Assembly: GCA_031289625.1 (NCBI GenBank)
Contig: JAITPB010000121.1
Span: 1 to 19,314 of the forward strand
Source of the DNA: Clostridiales bacterium
GTDB taxonomy: Bacteria > Bacillota > Clostridia > Lachnospirales > WQUN01
DNA length: 19,314 nucleotides
Direction of reading: 5' to 3'
In this document: piece by piece, positions 1 through 7,320 of the stretch
Layout: every line of letters begins with the position of its first letter
How positions within the stretch are numbered: position 1 is the stretch's first letter
Notes under the pieces: model-generated
Database searches by the model: none
What the model was told of the DNA's origin: nothing
Seen by the model: only the letters and a program-made list of their open reading frames with translations
Position numbers and translations under genes: made by a program

Positions 1-2304
1 GATTACGAGGTTTCGATTGCCGTCACGCAGCAGCCCAAGCTCGAATACACTTTGGAAGTTTCTCCGCTGGACTTTGATCTGAGCTATGCCGCGCAGACAA
101 AAACCGCGTCGGTGGTCACCAATTGCGCCCCCTGGGACGCCGTCGTAAGCTCGGATGCAAGCTGGCTGACCGTTTCACTCGCATCTTCAACCAGCGGCAA
201 GGCGTCTCTGACGCTGCAGGTGACGGAAAACACGGGGACAGCGGAGCGTACAGGCACAGTGACTGTGTCCACGCAGGCACCTCCGCTGGAAAAAATAATT
301 ACAGTCAAGCAGCAAGCCAAAGTCAGCGCCTCTATTCGCTACACGGCGCTGGTGCTGGATATTACGGGCAGTATGCTTGGCACGCCCATTCAAGCCACAA
401 AACAAGCGGCGATAAAGTTCTGTGAAGCTGCGGCAACGGCGAAAGGCGTCAATTATGTAGCTCTGGTGACTTACGCGAGCAGCGCTTCAACAAGAGTGAA
501 CTTCACAACGGACACCAATGCGCTCACGGCCGCGATCAATGGACTCAGCGCCAGCGGCGGAACCAACACAAACTCCGGCATCGTTCGCGCTGGTGAGCTG
601 CTGGACGCGGTTCCAGGCGCAAACCTCATTAAAAACATTGTTTTAATGTCTGACGGTCTGCCAAACAGCGGGATCACCTCAAGCACAGGGCCGTATACCA
701 GAAGCCAATACGGTTATTATGGCTACGCCAACGCCGCTTATAATACGGCCACGGGGATGCATAAACGCTTTAGCATTTATACGCTGGGGTTTTTCCACAG
801 CGTCACGTCTTCAGAGCGGAGCTTTGCGACCTTGTTTATGAGCGATTTGCAAAACAGCGGCTATTATGAAGTGACAAACGTAGATGATTTGGATTTTATT
901 TTTGGCAGAATCGCGAACATTTCAAACAGCAATTCCTATCGCGTCATTCACATCAATTGCCCCGTTGACGTGAAGGTTTACGACAGCCAGAACGCGCTAG
1001 CCGCTTCCATTGTCAATGAGGTTGCTGAAGGAGTAATCAATTCCTCCGTTACCGCGCAGATTGACGAGGATGGACAAAAGACATTCGTTCTCCCGGATGG
1101 TGAAGCCTATTCCATTCAGATCACCGCGAGGGAAGACTGCGACATGACCTATTCCATTCAGGAGTACAACCGCGCTTTGAGTCAAGTGACACGCGCCGTG
1201 AATTATCTGGACGTCCCGCTAAAACAAAGCGATCTGTATACAGGTCAGGCGGAGAACTTGGAAGATACGCCGGACGCGGAATATCAATTGATAGATCCAG
1301 ACGGCGACGTTGTGGAGAAATCAGAAGATTTGCGTGACGGCGACGTGATCACATACAATGTGGACATTCAGACCCAGGGTGCGGGCACGGCGACGGGCGA
1401 GGGCGAGAGAGTAAGAGGCGAATTTTCTCAACTGACCGCACAGCCCACTTCCGGCGCTCAATTCTTAGGCTGGTATGTCAGAAACAACCGCGTTTCCACA
1501 GATCCTTCCTTCCGGTTCTGCGTACTGGCGAATACGTCTTTGGAAGCGATCTTTACGAGCGCGGATATTCAGGCCAGCGAAATTACCGTCAATGTAGGCG
1601 AGGGCGGTTCTGTTGAGGGCGGCGGCCTGTACGCGCCCAACAAAAATGTTTATTTAATCGCCATACCAGACAGCGATAAAACCTTTCTCGGTTGGTATGA
1701 AGGCGATGTGAAAATCGCGGGCACGGAGGAATTGTACTTTGAGGCGGCGGAGGACAGGACGCTGGAAGCCAGGTTCTCCTACGACATCCCACAGCAAAAA
1801 TTTCTCCTCAGCGGAAAAGTCAAGTCATATAATCCGCATAATCCAGTGACATTAAGTCTGCAGACAGAAAATGAAGCGGCGAAGGAAATTACGATTGCGG
1901 CGGAGCCAGACGCGCCCGCCGGCCTAGCTGAACAAAGTTTTCAATTTATTGACATAACGCCCGGAACCTATACGCTGTATATCACCAAACCCGCTCATGT
2001 TTCCTATACCATCCATAATATCGTGGTGACTGACGCGGATCTTGACTTGACGCAAGACAATCGGGATCAGGTCAAACTCATAGCAATGCTTGTTGGCGAT
2101 TTAGACAGCGACGGGCATATTAATGTCCAAGATCTCAATACAGTCTGGTCGCGTTCAAACTACAATAAGTCCGTGGCGACGCCAGACGTCAATGCACGAT
2201 GCGACTTGGACGGCAACGGACAAATTAACGTGACCGATTTGAACCTTCTTTGGAGCCGGACGAATTATAACAAAAGCGCCGTAGTTGTGGAATACGATAG
2301 CTAA
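1..2304 (+). CDS. Secreted BACON / VWA / InlB-like repeat / dockerin protein, 5' end missing
   Basis: The frame is open from base 1, so the gene starts outside the window; 767 residues are visible (numbered from base 1). Residues 1-14 look like the tail of one BACON domain (ends VTQQ) and about 15-105 are a second, with the typical WDAVVSSDASWLTVS core. A von Willebrand A domain follows at about 112-310 with a metal site: D120-x-T122-x-S124 (Thr where Ser is usual), Thr188 in GGTNTNSG, and Asp218 in MSDG. Two InlB-B/Flg_new-like repeats, each with FLGWY, lie at about 451-519 and 524-595, then a small beta domain. The C-terminus is a type I dockerin with two calcium loops, DLDSDGHINVQDL (683-695) and DLDGNGQINVTDL (718-730). 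The inferred role is extracellular adhesion or complex assembly through a cohesin partner. No sortase motif or C-terminal anchor is seen. Modules are clear; the specific ligand is unknown. Confidence 0.9.
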   Translation, partial: DYEVSIAVTQQPKLEYTLEVSPLDFDLSYAAQTKTASVVTNCAPWDAVVSSDASWLTVSLASSTSGKASLTLQVTENTGTAERTGTVTVSTQAPPLEKIITVKQQAKVSASIRYTALVLDITGSMLGTPIQATKQAAIKFCEAAATAKGVNYVALVTYASSASTRVNFTTDTNALTAAINGLSASGGTNTNSGIVRAGELLDAVPGANLIKNIVLMSDGLPNSGITSSTGPYTRSQYGYYGYANAAYNTATGMHKRFSIYTLGFFHSVTSSERSFATLFMSDLQNSGYYEVTNVDDLDFIFGRIANISNSNSYRVIHINCPVDVKVYDSQNALAASIVNEVAEGVINSSVTAQIDEDGQKTFVLPDGEAYSIQITAREDCDMTYSIQEYNRALSQVTRAVNYLDVPLKQSDLYTGQAENLEDTPDAEYQLIDPDGDVVEKSEDLRDGDVITYNVDIQTQGAGTATGEGERVRGEFSQLTAQPTSGAQFLGWYVRNNRVSTDPSFRFCVLANTSLEAIFTSADIQASEITVNVGEGGSVEGGGLYAPNKNVYLIAIPDSDKTFLGWYEGDVKIAGTEELYFEAAEDRTLEARFSYDIPQQKFLLSGKVKSYNPHNPVTLSLQTENEAAKEITIAAEPDAPAGLAEQSFQFIDITPGTYTLYITKPAHVSYTIHNIVVTDADLDLTQDNRDQVKLIAMLVGDLDSDGHINVQDLNTVWSRSNYNKSVATPDVNARCDLDGNGQINVTDLNLLWSRTNYNKSAVVVEYDS

Positions 2305-2318
2305 CGCGCGCTGATAGA

Positions 2319-2364
2319 AATGGGCTTACAGCCTAGCGCCAAGGCTGCAAGCCCATTATCATTT
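2319..2364. terminator. Hairpin between convergent genes, probable bidirectional terminator
   Basis: AATGGGCTT (2319-2327) pairs with AAGCCCATT (2349-2357), and inside it CAGCCT (2329-2334) pairs with AGGCTG (2342-2347), with one mismatch between the two arms and a 7-base loop. The plus-strand side is followed only by ATCATTTTC, a weak U-tract, and the other side is also only moderately U-rich. It sits just after the stop of the dockerin protein and before the end of the convergent beta-lyase gene, so it could serve both. The stem is certain; the terminator role is inferred. Confidence 0.6.
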
Positions 2365-2400
2365 TCGGATTTCGCTGTCAGCGTATGAGGATACAGCCGG

Positions 2401-3582
2401 TCATTTTAGTTTTTCGGCAGCGGATCGGGTCAGCCGCCGCAGGGCTTCCCGCAGAAGCGATCGCGGGCAGGCGGCGTTCAGCCGCATAAAGCCTTCGCCG
2501 CTGGGACCGAATGCCGCGCCGCCGCTTAGCCAAAGCCCCGCTTCACGCGTGATGAATTGATCCAGTTTGCGCGGGTTCATGTTAAAGGCGCGCAAATCTA
2601 GCCAGGCCAGGTATGTCCCTTCTGGACGGCGGAAGGCGATCGTGGGGACGCTGTCCATGGCTTGCTCAATCAGCATCATATTGCCTTCCAGATATACCAG
2701 CAGTTCCCGCAGCCAGGCTTCACCGCCGCGGTACGCCGCCTGGCAGGCCGCGATGCCCATGACGCTCAGCTGCGACAGGCCGGTTCTGGCAAATTCTTCT
2801 GTAAAACGATCGCGCAAGCCGCTGTCCGCGATAAAAATATTGGAGATGTGCAGCCCTGCGAGATTAAATGTTTTGGACGGCGCGGTGCAGGTAACGGTGA
2901 TTTTTTGAAATTCAGGACACAGCCCCGCGAAAGGCAGATGCCGATGCCCTGAATACACAATATCCTGATGAATTTCATCCGATATCACCAAGACGCCGTG
3001 CTTGACGCAAATTTCGCCCATGCGCGTGAGTTCCGCCCGCGTCCAGACTCTTCCAACTGGATTGTGCGGATTACACAGAATAAACAGCTTAACTTTATTT
3101 TGTAATATTTGATTTTCAAAATCATCAAAATCAATGCCATAAAAACCGGCGCCGTTTACCAATTCACTGACGATCAGCCTGCGGCCTGTTTTTTGCGCGG
3201 CCGTCATAAACGGATAATACACTGGCTGCTGAATGAGGATAGAATCATTTTTTTCGGTCAGCGCGCGGACAGCCGTAAAGATGGCGTTGACCACGCCAGG
3301 CGTTTTGACCAGCCAGTCAAATTCCGTCTTCCAGCCAAAACGCTTTTCAAACCAATCATACAGCGTTTCAAAATAGGCCGCGTCTGTATCTGAATATCCA
3401 AATATTCCATGCTTTACTTGTTTTTCCAGCGCTTCGAGGACGCAGTCTGGCGCGGGAAAATCCATGTCCGCCACCCAAAGGGGCAGAACATTTTCCGGCT
3501 TTCCGCGTCCCTCCATGTCGTATTTAATGCTCCAAGTGTTCCGCCTGTCGATTACGCGATCAAAATCAAATTTTTGTTCCAT
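2401..3582 (-). CDS. patB: MalY/PatB-family aminotransferase, probable cystathionine beta-lyase
   Basis: A 393-residue fold-type I PLP enzyme of the MalY/PatB branch. It probably cleaves cystathionine to homocysteine, pyruvate and ammonia in the cytoplasm; members can also act on cysteine and other C-S substrates. Visible marks: LPLWVADMDFPAP (33-45), typical of this branch; GIFGYSD (59-65); CNPHNPVGRVW with Asn174; SDEIHQDIVY with Asp202; PLP lysine K237 in APSKTFNLAGL; and Arg367 in MRLNAACPR for the carboxylate. Length is normal. The start overlaps the end of the upstream gamma-synthase-type gene by 17 bases, and AAGGAAAG precedes the ATG, so the two are co-transcribed and probably translationally coupled. 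That pairing argues for forward transsulfuration. Some MalY/PatB proteins have moonlighting regulatory roles, which cannot be judged here. Confidence 0.88.
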   Translation of the reverse strand: MEQKFDFDRVIDRRNTWSIKYDMEGRGKPENVLPLWVADMDFPAPDCVLEALEKQVKHGIFGYSDTDAAYFETLYDWFEKRFGWKTEFDWLVKTPGVVNAIFTAVRALTEKNDSILIQQPVYYPFMTAAQKTGRRLIVSELVNGAGFYGIDFDDFENQILQNKVKLFILCNPHNPVGRVWTRAELTRMGEICVKHGVLVISDEIHQDIVYSGHRHLPFAGLCPEFQKITVTCTAPSKTFNLAGLHISNIFIADSGLRDRFTEEFARTGLSQLSVMGIAACQAAYRGGEAWLRELLVYLEGNMMLIEQAMDSVPTIAFRRPEGTYLAWLDLRAFNMNPRKLDQFITREAGLWLSGGAAFGPSGEGFMRLNAACPRSLLREALRRLTRSAAEKLK

Positions 3583-4720
3583 CCATATCTTTCCTTTCCA
3601 AGGCGTCGGCCAGATCGTCTATTAAATCTTCCGCGGACTCCAAGCCGACAGAAAGGCGCAGAAGCCTTTCATCAATGCCTTTTGCGGCGCGTTCCGCTTC
3701 CGGCACGTCGGCGTGCGTCTGTAGCATGGGATAAGTAACGAGGCTGTCTACGCCGCCTAAACTTTCCGCGTATTGTATGATGCGGACGCGTTCGAGAAGC
3801 CGCCTCGCCGTTTCCCCATCCCGCACGGCAAAAGAGATCATCGCGCCGAACCCGCTGGATTGCCGGCGGGAGATTTCGTATTCCGGGTGTGATTCCAGGC
3901 CCGGATAATGTACTGCGGTCACTTCTGCCCGCGTCGTCAGCCAGCGCGCTATTTTGTCCGCGCTCTGCTGCTGGCGTTCCATTCTGACGGCCAGCGTTTT
4001 GACGCCCCTGTCGATCAAAAAGCTGTCAAAGGGCGCAAGGCACGCGCCGGTGGTTTTGGCGATAAAACGCAGCTTTTCCGTCAGCGCCGGATCTTTTAAC
4101 ACTAAAAAACCCGCGAGGGTGTCGTTGTGGCCGCCTAAATATTTCGTGCCGCTGTGCAAAGCAATATCAGCGCCGAGCCTCAAGGGCTTCTGACAATAAG
4201 GCGTCAAAAAAGTATTATCCACGATCAGCAGCAGACCATGCGCGCGCGCTAAAGCCGCTGTTTGCGCTATATCGATCACATGCATCAGCGGATTGGTCGG
4301 CGTTTCGATAAAAATGGCTTTGGTGGCGCGCGTGATTGCGGCGCCGATACTGTCCGGCGTGCTGGCGAAGGAAAAGCGCAGGCCATTTTTCATGGCAATG
4401 TGATGAAAAAGCCTGTAGGTACCTCCGTACAAATCGTCTGACGCGATGATGTGATCGCCGGGAGCGAATAATTCCAGGACGCACGCCGCCGCCGCCATTC
4501 CTGTGGCAAAGGCGATGGCGTCTCCGCCTTCTTCCAAAGCCGCGATAGTCCGCTCCACAGATTCGCGCGATGGGTTTTGCATACGGGAATAATCATACCC
4601 AGTGCTTTGCCCCGCGCTGAGGTGCGCAAATGTCGCGGTTTGAAAAATGGGCGTGGTGATTGAGCCTGTGATGTCATATTTTTTGCGGTACCCATGCACA
4701 CAGATTGTGTGAAAGTCCAT
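3566..4720 (-). CDS. metB: Cys/Met-metabolism PLP enzyme, probable cystathionine gamma-synthase
   Basis: A 384-residue member of the transsulfuration PLP family (MetB/MetI/MccB/MetY). It probably joins cysteine to an activated homoserine to give cystathionine. Seen: YDYSR (42-46), whose Tyr and Arg contact the neighbouring subunit's PLP phosphate; FATGMAA (71-77); DDLYGGTYRLF (95-105); IETPTNPL (138-145); Asp168 in VDNTF; and the PLP lysine K193 in HSGTKYLGGHND. Full length for the family. GGAGG lies 6 bases before the ATG. Sequence alone does not cleanly separate gamma-synthase from gamma-lyase or O-acylhomoserine sulfhydrylase. I prefer gamma-synthase because the next gene, overlapping by 17 bases, is a beta-lyase and cysK diverges from this gene, which makes a complete cysteine-to-homocysteine route. 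I see no convincing consensus promoter for this gene in the divergent region. Confidence 0.85.
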   Translation of the reverse strand: MDFHTICVHGYRKKYDITGSITTPIFQTATFAHLSAGQSTGYDYSRMQNPSRESVERTIAALEEGGDAIAFATGMAAAACVLELFAPGDHIIASDDLYGGTYRLFHHIAMKNGLRFSFASTPDSIGAAITRATKAIFIETPTNPLMHVIDIAQTAALARAHGLLLIVDNTFLTPYCQKPLRLGADIALHSGTKYLGGHNDTLAGFLVLKDPALTEKLRFIAKTTGACLAPFDSFLIDRGVKTLAVRMERQQQSADKIARWLTTRAEVTAVHYPGLESHPEYEISRRQSSGFGAMISFAVRDGETARRLLERVRIIQYAESLGGVDSLVTYPMLQTHADVPEAERAAKGIDERLLRLSVGLESAEDLIDDLADALERKDMDGTKI

Positions 4721-4739
4721 ATCCAGCCTCCAAAATCAA

Positions 4740-4835
4740 AATATTAAACGATAAATTTTTTAAATCAGAATCTATTGACAAAAGGAATCCGCTTGGGTAT
4801 AATAAAATTAATATTTAATATATATGTTTAATATT
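4740..4835. promoter_or_regulatory. Candidate operator array in the cysK / gamma-synthase divergent region
   Basis: The 7-mer TTAATAT occurs three times on the plus strand downstream of the cysK -10 box (4808-4814, 4815-4821, 4828-4834) and once inverted upstream (ATATTAA, 4741-4747). The outermost copies extend to a 10-base inverted pair, AATATTAAAC (4740-4749) and GTTTAATATT (4826-4835), which bracket the promoter. This arrangement could let one regulator control both directions; in Firmicutes, cysteine genes are often controlled by CymR-type repressors. The repeats are directly visible, the regulator is a guess, and AT-rich DNA raises the chance of coincidence. Confidence 0.45.
4775..4803 (+). 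promoter_or_regulatory. Consensus sigma-A promoter for cysK
   Basis: TTGACA (4775-4780) and TATAAT (4798-4803) are exact consensus hexamers separated by exactly 17 bases. Transcription would begin near 4810, giving a leader of roughly 45 bases before the ribosome site AGGAG at 4841-4845. Such a leader is too short for a T-box or SAM riboswitch, so control is more likely by a DNA-binding protein at the TTAATAT repeats that overlap the predicted transcript start. Confidence 0.85.
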
Positions 4836-4854
4836 GTAATAGGAGATGAATTAT

Positions 4855-5790
4855 ATGTCAAGTATCGCGAACAGCTTTGTCGATCTCATTGGCAACACGC
4901 CTCTGCTGCGCCTGAACAAGTATGAGCAAAAGCATAACGTAGGCGCCGCTCTCGTGGTCAAGCTGGAATCCTACAACCCCGCCGGCAGTGTGAAGGACCG
5001 TATCGCCTGGGCTATGATTGACGAGGCGGAAAAAAGCGGAGCGTTAAAACCCCATTCGGTTATTATAGAGCCGACCAGCGGCAACACCGGCATCGGCCTC
5101 GCGTCGGTGGCAGCGGCCAGAGGGTATCGCATTATTTTGACCATGCCGGAAACCATGAGCATTGAGCGCCGCAAACTGCTGGCCGCGCTCGGCGCGGAAC
5201 TGGTGCTGACGGAAGGCGCGAAAGGCATGAAAGGCGCTATCGCCAAAGCGGATGAACTGGCGGCCTCCACACTGGACTCGTTTATTCCCGGTCAGTTTGT
5301 GAACCCGGCCAATCCCAAAGTTCACCGCGAAACAACCGGCCCTGAAATTTGGAATGGTACGGACGGCAAAGTGGATTTTTTGATCTCCGGGATTGGTACC
5401 GGCGGAACTATCACCGGCGCGGGCGAATATTTGAAAGAGCAGAATCCGAACATCCGCATCATCGCCGTAGAGCCGGAGGATTCCCCTGTGCTGTCGGAAG
5501 GCAGGGCAGGCTCGCATAAAATTCAAGGCATCGGCGCCGGGTTTGTACCGGAAGTATTGAACACGAAAATTTATGACGAGATCATCCGGGTAAAAAATGA
5601 GGACGCCTTTGCGGCTGGGCGGGCCATTGCCCGCACGGAAGGGCTGCTGGTTGGCATTTCATCGGGCGCGGCGGTTTGGGCGGCCGCACAGGTGGGTTTG
5701 CGGCCGGAAAACCAAGGCAAAGTGATTGTGGCCATCCTGCCGGATACCGGCGAACGTTATTTGTCCACGGCCTTGTTTGAAGCGCAATAA
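4855..5790 (+). CDS. cysK: Cysteine synthase (O-acetylserine sulfhydrylase)
   Basis: A 311-residue fold-type II PLP enzyme that makes cysteine from O-acetylserine and sulfide. Numbered from the chosen start: PLP lysine K47 in YNPAGSVKDR; the substrate loop PTSGNTG (73-79); the phosphate-binding GIGTGGT (179-185); and SSGAA (269-273), where the serine contacts the pyridine nitrogen. Length is typical of CysK. An ATG also exists at 4846, but it abuts AGGAG (4841-4845) with no spacing; the ATG at 4855 lies 9 bases away and gives the family-like start MSSIANSFVDLIGNTPLL. It has its own consensus promoter and ends at a strong terminator. It diverges from the gamma-synthase/beta-lyase operon that would use its product. 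OASS function is well supported; use of other sulfur donors cannot be excluded. Confidence 0.95.
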   Translation: MSSIANSFVDLIGNTPLLRLNKYEQKHNVGAALVVKLESYNPAGSVKDRIAWAMIDEAEKSGALKPHSVIIEPTSGNTGIGLASVAAARGYRIILTMPETMSIERRKLLAALGAELVLTEGAKGMKGAIAKADELAASTLDSFIPGQFVNPANPKVHRETTGPEIWNGTDGKVDFLISGIGTGGTITGAGEYLKEQNPNIRIIAVEPEDSPVLSEGRAGSHKIQGIGAGFVPEVLNTKIYDEIIRVKNEDAFAAGRAIARTEGLLVGISSGAAVWAAAQVGLRPENQGKVIVAILPDTGERYLSTALFEAQ

Positions 5791-5810
5791 AATTTGAAGC
5801 GCAATAAAAT
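5776..5810 (+). repeat. 17-base tandem duplication spanning the cysK stop
   Basis: TTGAAGCGCAATAAAAT occurs twice head to tail (period 17), and the identity extends one base further at the left edge, covering 5776-5810. The first copy encodes the last residues and stop of cysK (EAQ-stop). Because 17 is not a multiple of 3, the second copy is in another frame and noncoding. Exact identity suggests a recent slippage-type duplication. Confidence 0.9.
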
Positions 5811-5814
5811 ATGT

Positions 5815-5861
5815 AAAAAAATCCTGATTCGTTTTGTATAAGCGTATCAGGATTTTTTTTT
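5815..5861. terminator. Bidirectional Rho-independent terminator between cysK and the cda operon
   Basis: ATCCTGAT (5821-5828) pairs with ATCAGGAT (5846-5853) around a 17-base loop. It is preceded by A6 and followed by a run of nine T. In the plus direction this is a classic terminator for cysK. On the minus strand the A-run becomes a U-tract, so the same hairpin can end the six-gene operon whose last stop codon (5860-5862) abuts it. Confidence 0.9.
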
Positions 5862-7320
5862 ACTCGGATAACAAAAAAATATGAATGATATTAAAGGCCT
5901 CATTCAAGCTGTACGTCACACGCCTCTGCACGGGGGAAAGAGGGGATAGGATAGCCATGACGTCCATCTTTGTCAAATCGTATCCGTCGCCCCGCAGTGT
6001 GATAAACGATTCCTTCCGATCGATAGCCTCACGGATGATCCGCCGCGCGTCATTCTCATCGCGCGCGATGAATCCGAGGCGGACATAATAATTTTGCTGA
6101 TCGGAAACGCATTTTTTGTTCGAGGACGCGTCCGGCGTGTGAACCTTGTTCATCATTTCATCCGTGACGTTCAAATAATTGTAGTAAACCCGCTCCGGCT
6201 TATCGGGGAATGGATCATCCCAGGTCACATCCACCAGATAATATTGATCATCTAAGCGAACCCGGTTCCAGGAGTGCCCGAATGTCTGGCCGTCCAGATT
6301 GGCCGTGCCGTAGACCATGTCGCATTCAATCCCCAGCAAGTCCATAAAAATTTTAAATGTCTCGCTGTAGCCGCTACAAACCGCCGTATGCTGGATTAAA
6401 GCGCCATACGGCGTATGGGAGTCTTCCGGTACATCCGCGGATTCATCATAACGAATGGTTTTCACCAGATAATCATGCACTGCCTTCTCTTTTGCAAAGC
6501 CGTCCATCTCCGGCTGGATGATCTCCTCCGCGATTTGCTTCACGGCTTGATAGACGGCCAATTCTTTTTTGTTCAACCCGTGCGTGCCGCCGCTCTCAAA
6601 AGCCCGCCGGAGCGTGGCTGTCATAGAATACGTCACCTCATAAGCGGCATAAGCGTTTTGCTGTCCGTCCGCCTGATATGTCCACCATTGGACGCTGTAA
6701 CGCGAGACTTCTTTGAAATAATCGCTGACATCCAGGTCGAACACTTCGTCGGGCAAATTACGGGTATCCAGGAAAAATTTGTCACGCACCGCGCTGATAT
6801 TTTCCCCCATGGCGGCCAAAAGCTTTTCTTTTGTGTCAATCGCCTGGGCATTGGCCGCGGTTGCGGACGCGTCTGACTGAATGCTGATCGTGTTCGACGC
6901 CTCATCCCACCGCACGCTGCAGCCCAGCCCTTCCGATACGGCGCGGAGGGGCGCTAGGGTTTGACCGCCTATGATTTGAGGTGCCGCGTCCAGTTGCGTC
7001 TGTTCATCTGTGCCGCCAAAACGGCCTTTTGTCATGGATTTGGATCCAATGATGAGCGCTACATAGCGGCCATCCAGAAACATCCACAATGTTTTGCTTT
7101 GCGGCTGCCACTCCATTTTCGCGCCCAGCTGTTCTCCCAGCGCGCGAACGGGAACAAGGGTGACGCCCTGCCTATTTTGCGGCGGCGTCTCAAAGGAGAG
7201 CGCGTTCCCGTTGACCCGGACAGAAATCGCTGGCGCGGCTTGTGATAACCGCGCTAACGCCAAACAAGCCAAAAACAGGCAGATGGAGATCGGGCATAAA
7301 ATCCACAGCCTTTTTTTCAT
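5860..7320 (-). CDS. Secreted transglutaminase-like protein with N-terminal copper-amine-oxidase-type stalk domain
   Basis: 486 residues. Residues 1-28 form a signal peptide (MKKRLW, hydrophobic core, likely cut after SQA). Residues about 32-149 match the stalk domain often named copper amine oxidase N-terminal (PF07833 type), with VRVNGNALSF, TLVPVRALGEQLGAKMEW and a second TLAPLRAVSEGLGCSVRW. About 255-400 is a transglutaminase/cysteine-protease-like domain: HDYLVKTIRYDE, then probable triad C315 (AVCSGYSE), H349 (GHSWN) and D364 (VDVTWDDP). No oxidase domain is present. The inferred role is a surface peptidase or crosslinking enzyme acting on cell-wall or protein substrates. Its ATG overlaps the cdaR stop (ATGA), and it is the last gene of the operon. 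The catalytic triad looks intact; the substrate is unknown. Confidence 0.88.
   Translation of the reverse strand: MKKRLWILCPISICLFLACLALARLSQAAPAISVRVNGNALSFETPPQNRQGVTLVPVRALGEQLGAKMEWQPQSKTLWMFLDGRYVALIIGSKSMTKGRFGGTDEQTQLDAAPQIIGGQTLAPLRAVSEGLGCSVRWDEASNTISIQSDASATAANAQAIDTKEKLLAAMGENISAVRDKFFLDTRNLPDEVFDLDVSDYFKEVSRYSVQWWTYQADGQQNAYAAYEVTYSMTATLRRAFESGGTHGLNKKELAVYQAVKQIAEEIIQPEMDGFAKEKAVHDYLVKTIRYDESADVPEDSHTPYGALIQHTAVCSGYSETFKIFMDLLGIECDMVYGTANLDGQTFGHSWNRVRLDDQYYLVDVTWDDPFPDKPERVYYNYLNVTDEMMNKVHTPDASSNKKCVSDQQNYYVRLGFIARDENDARRIIREAIDRKESFITLRGDGYDLTKMDVMAILSPLSPVQRRVTYSLNEAFNIIHIFLLSE

Noticed and set aside
5044..5526. 160-codon open frame antisense to cysK
   Set aside because: cysK on the other strand has every catalytic motif; the antisense translation is Arg/His/Phe/Gly-rich with no family resemblance and no ribosome site.
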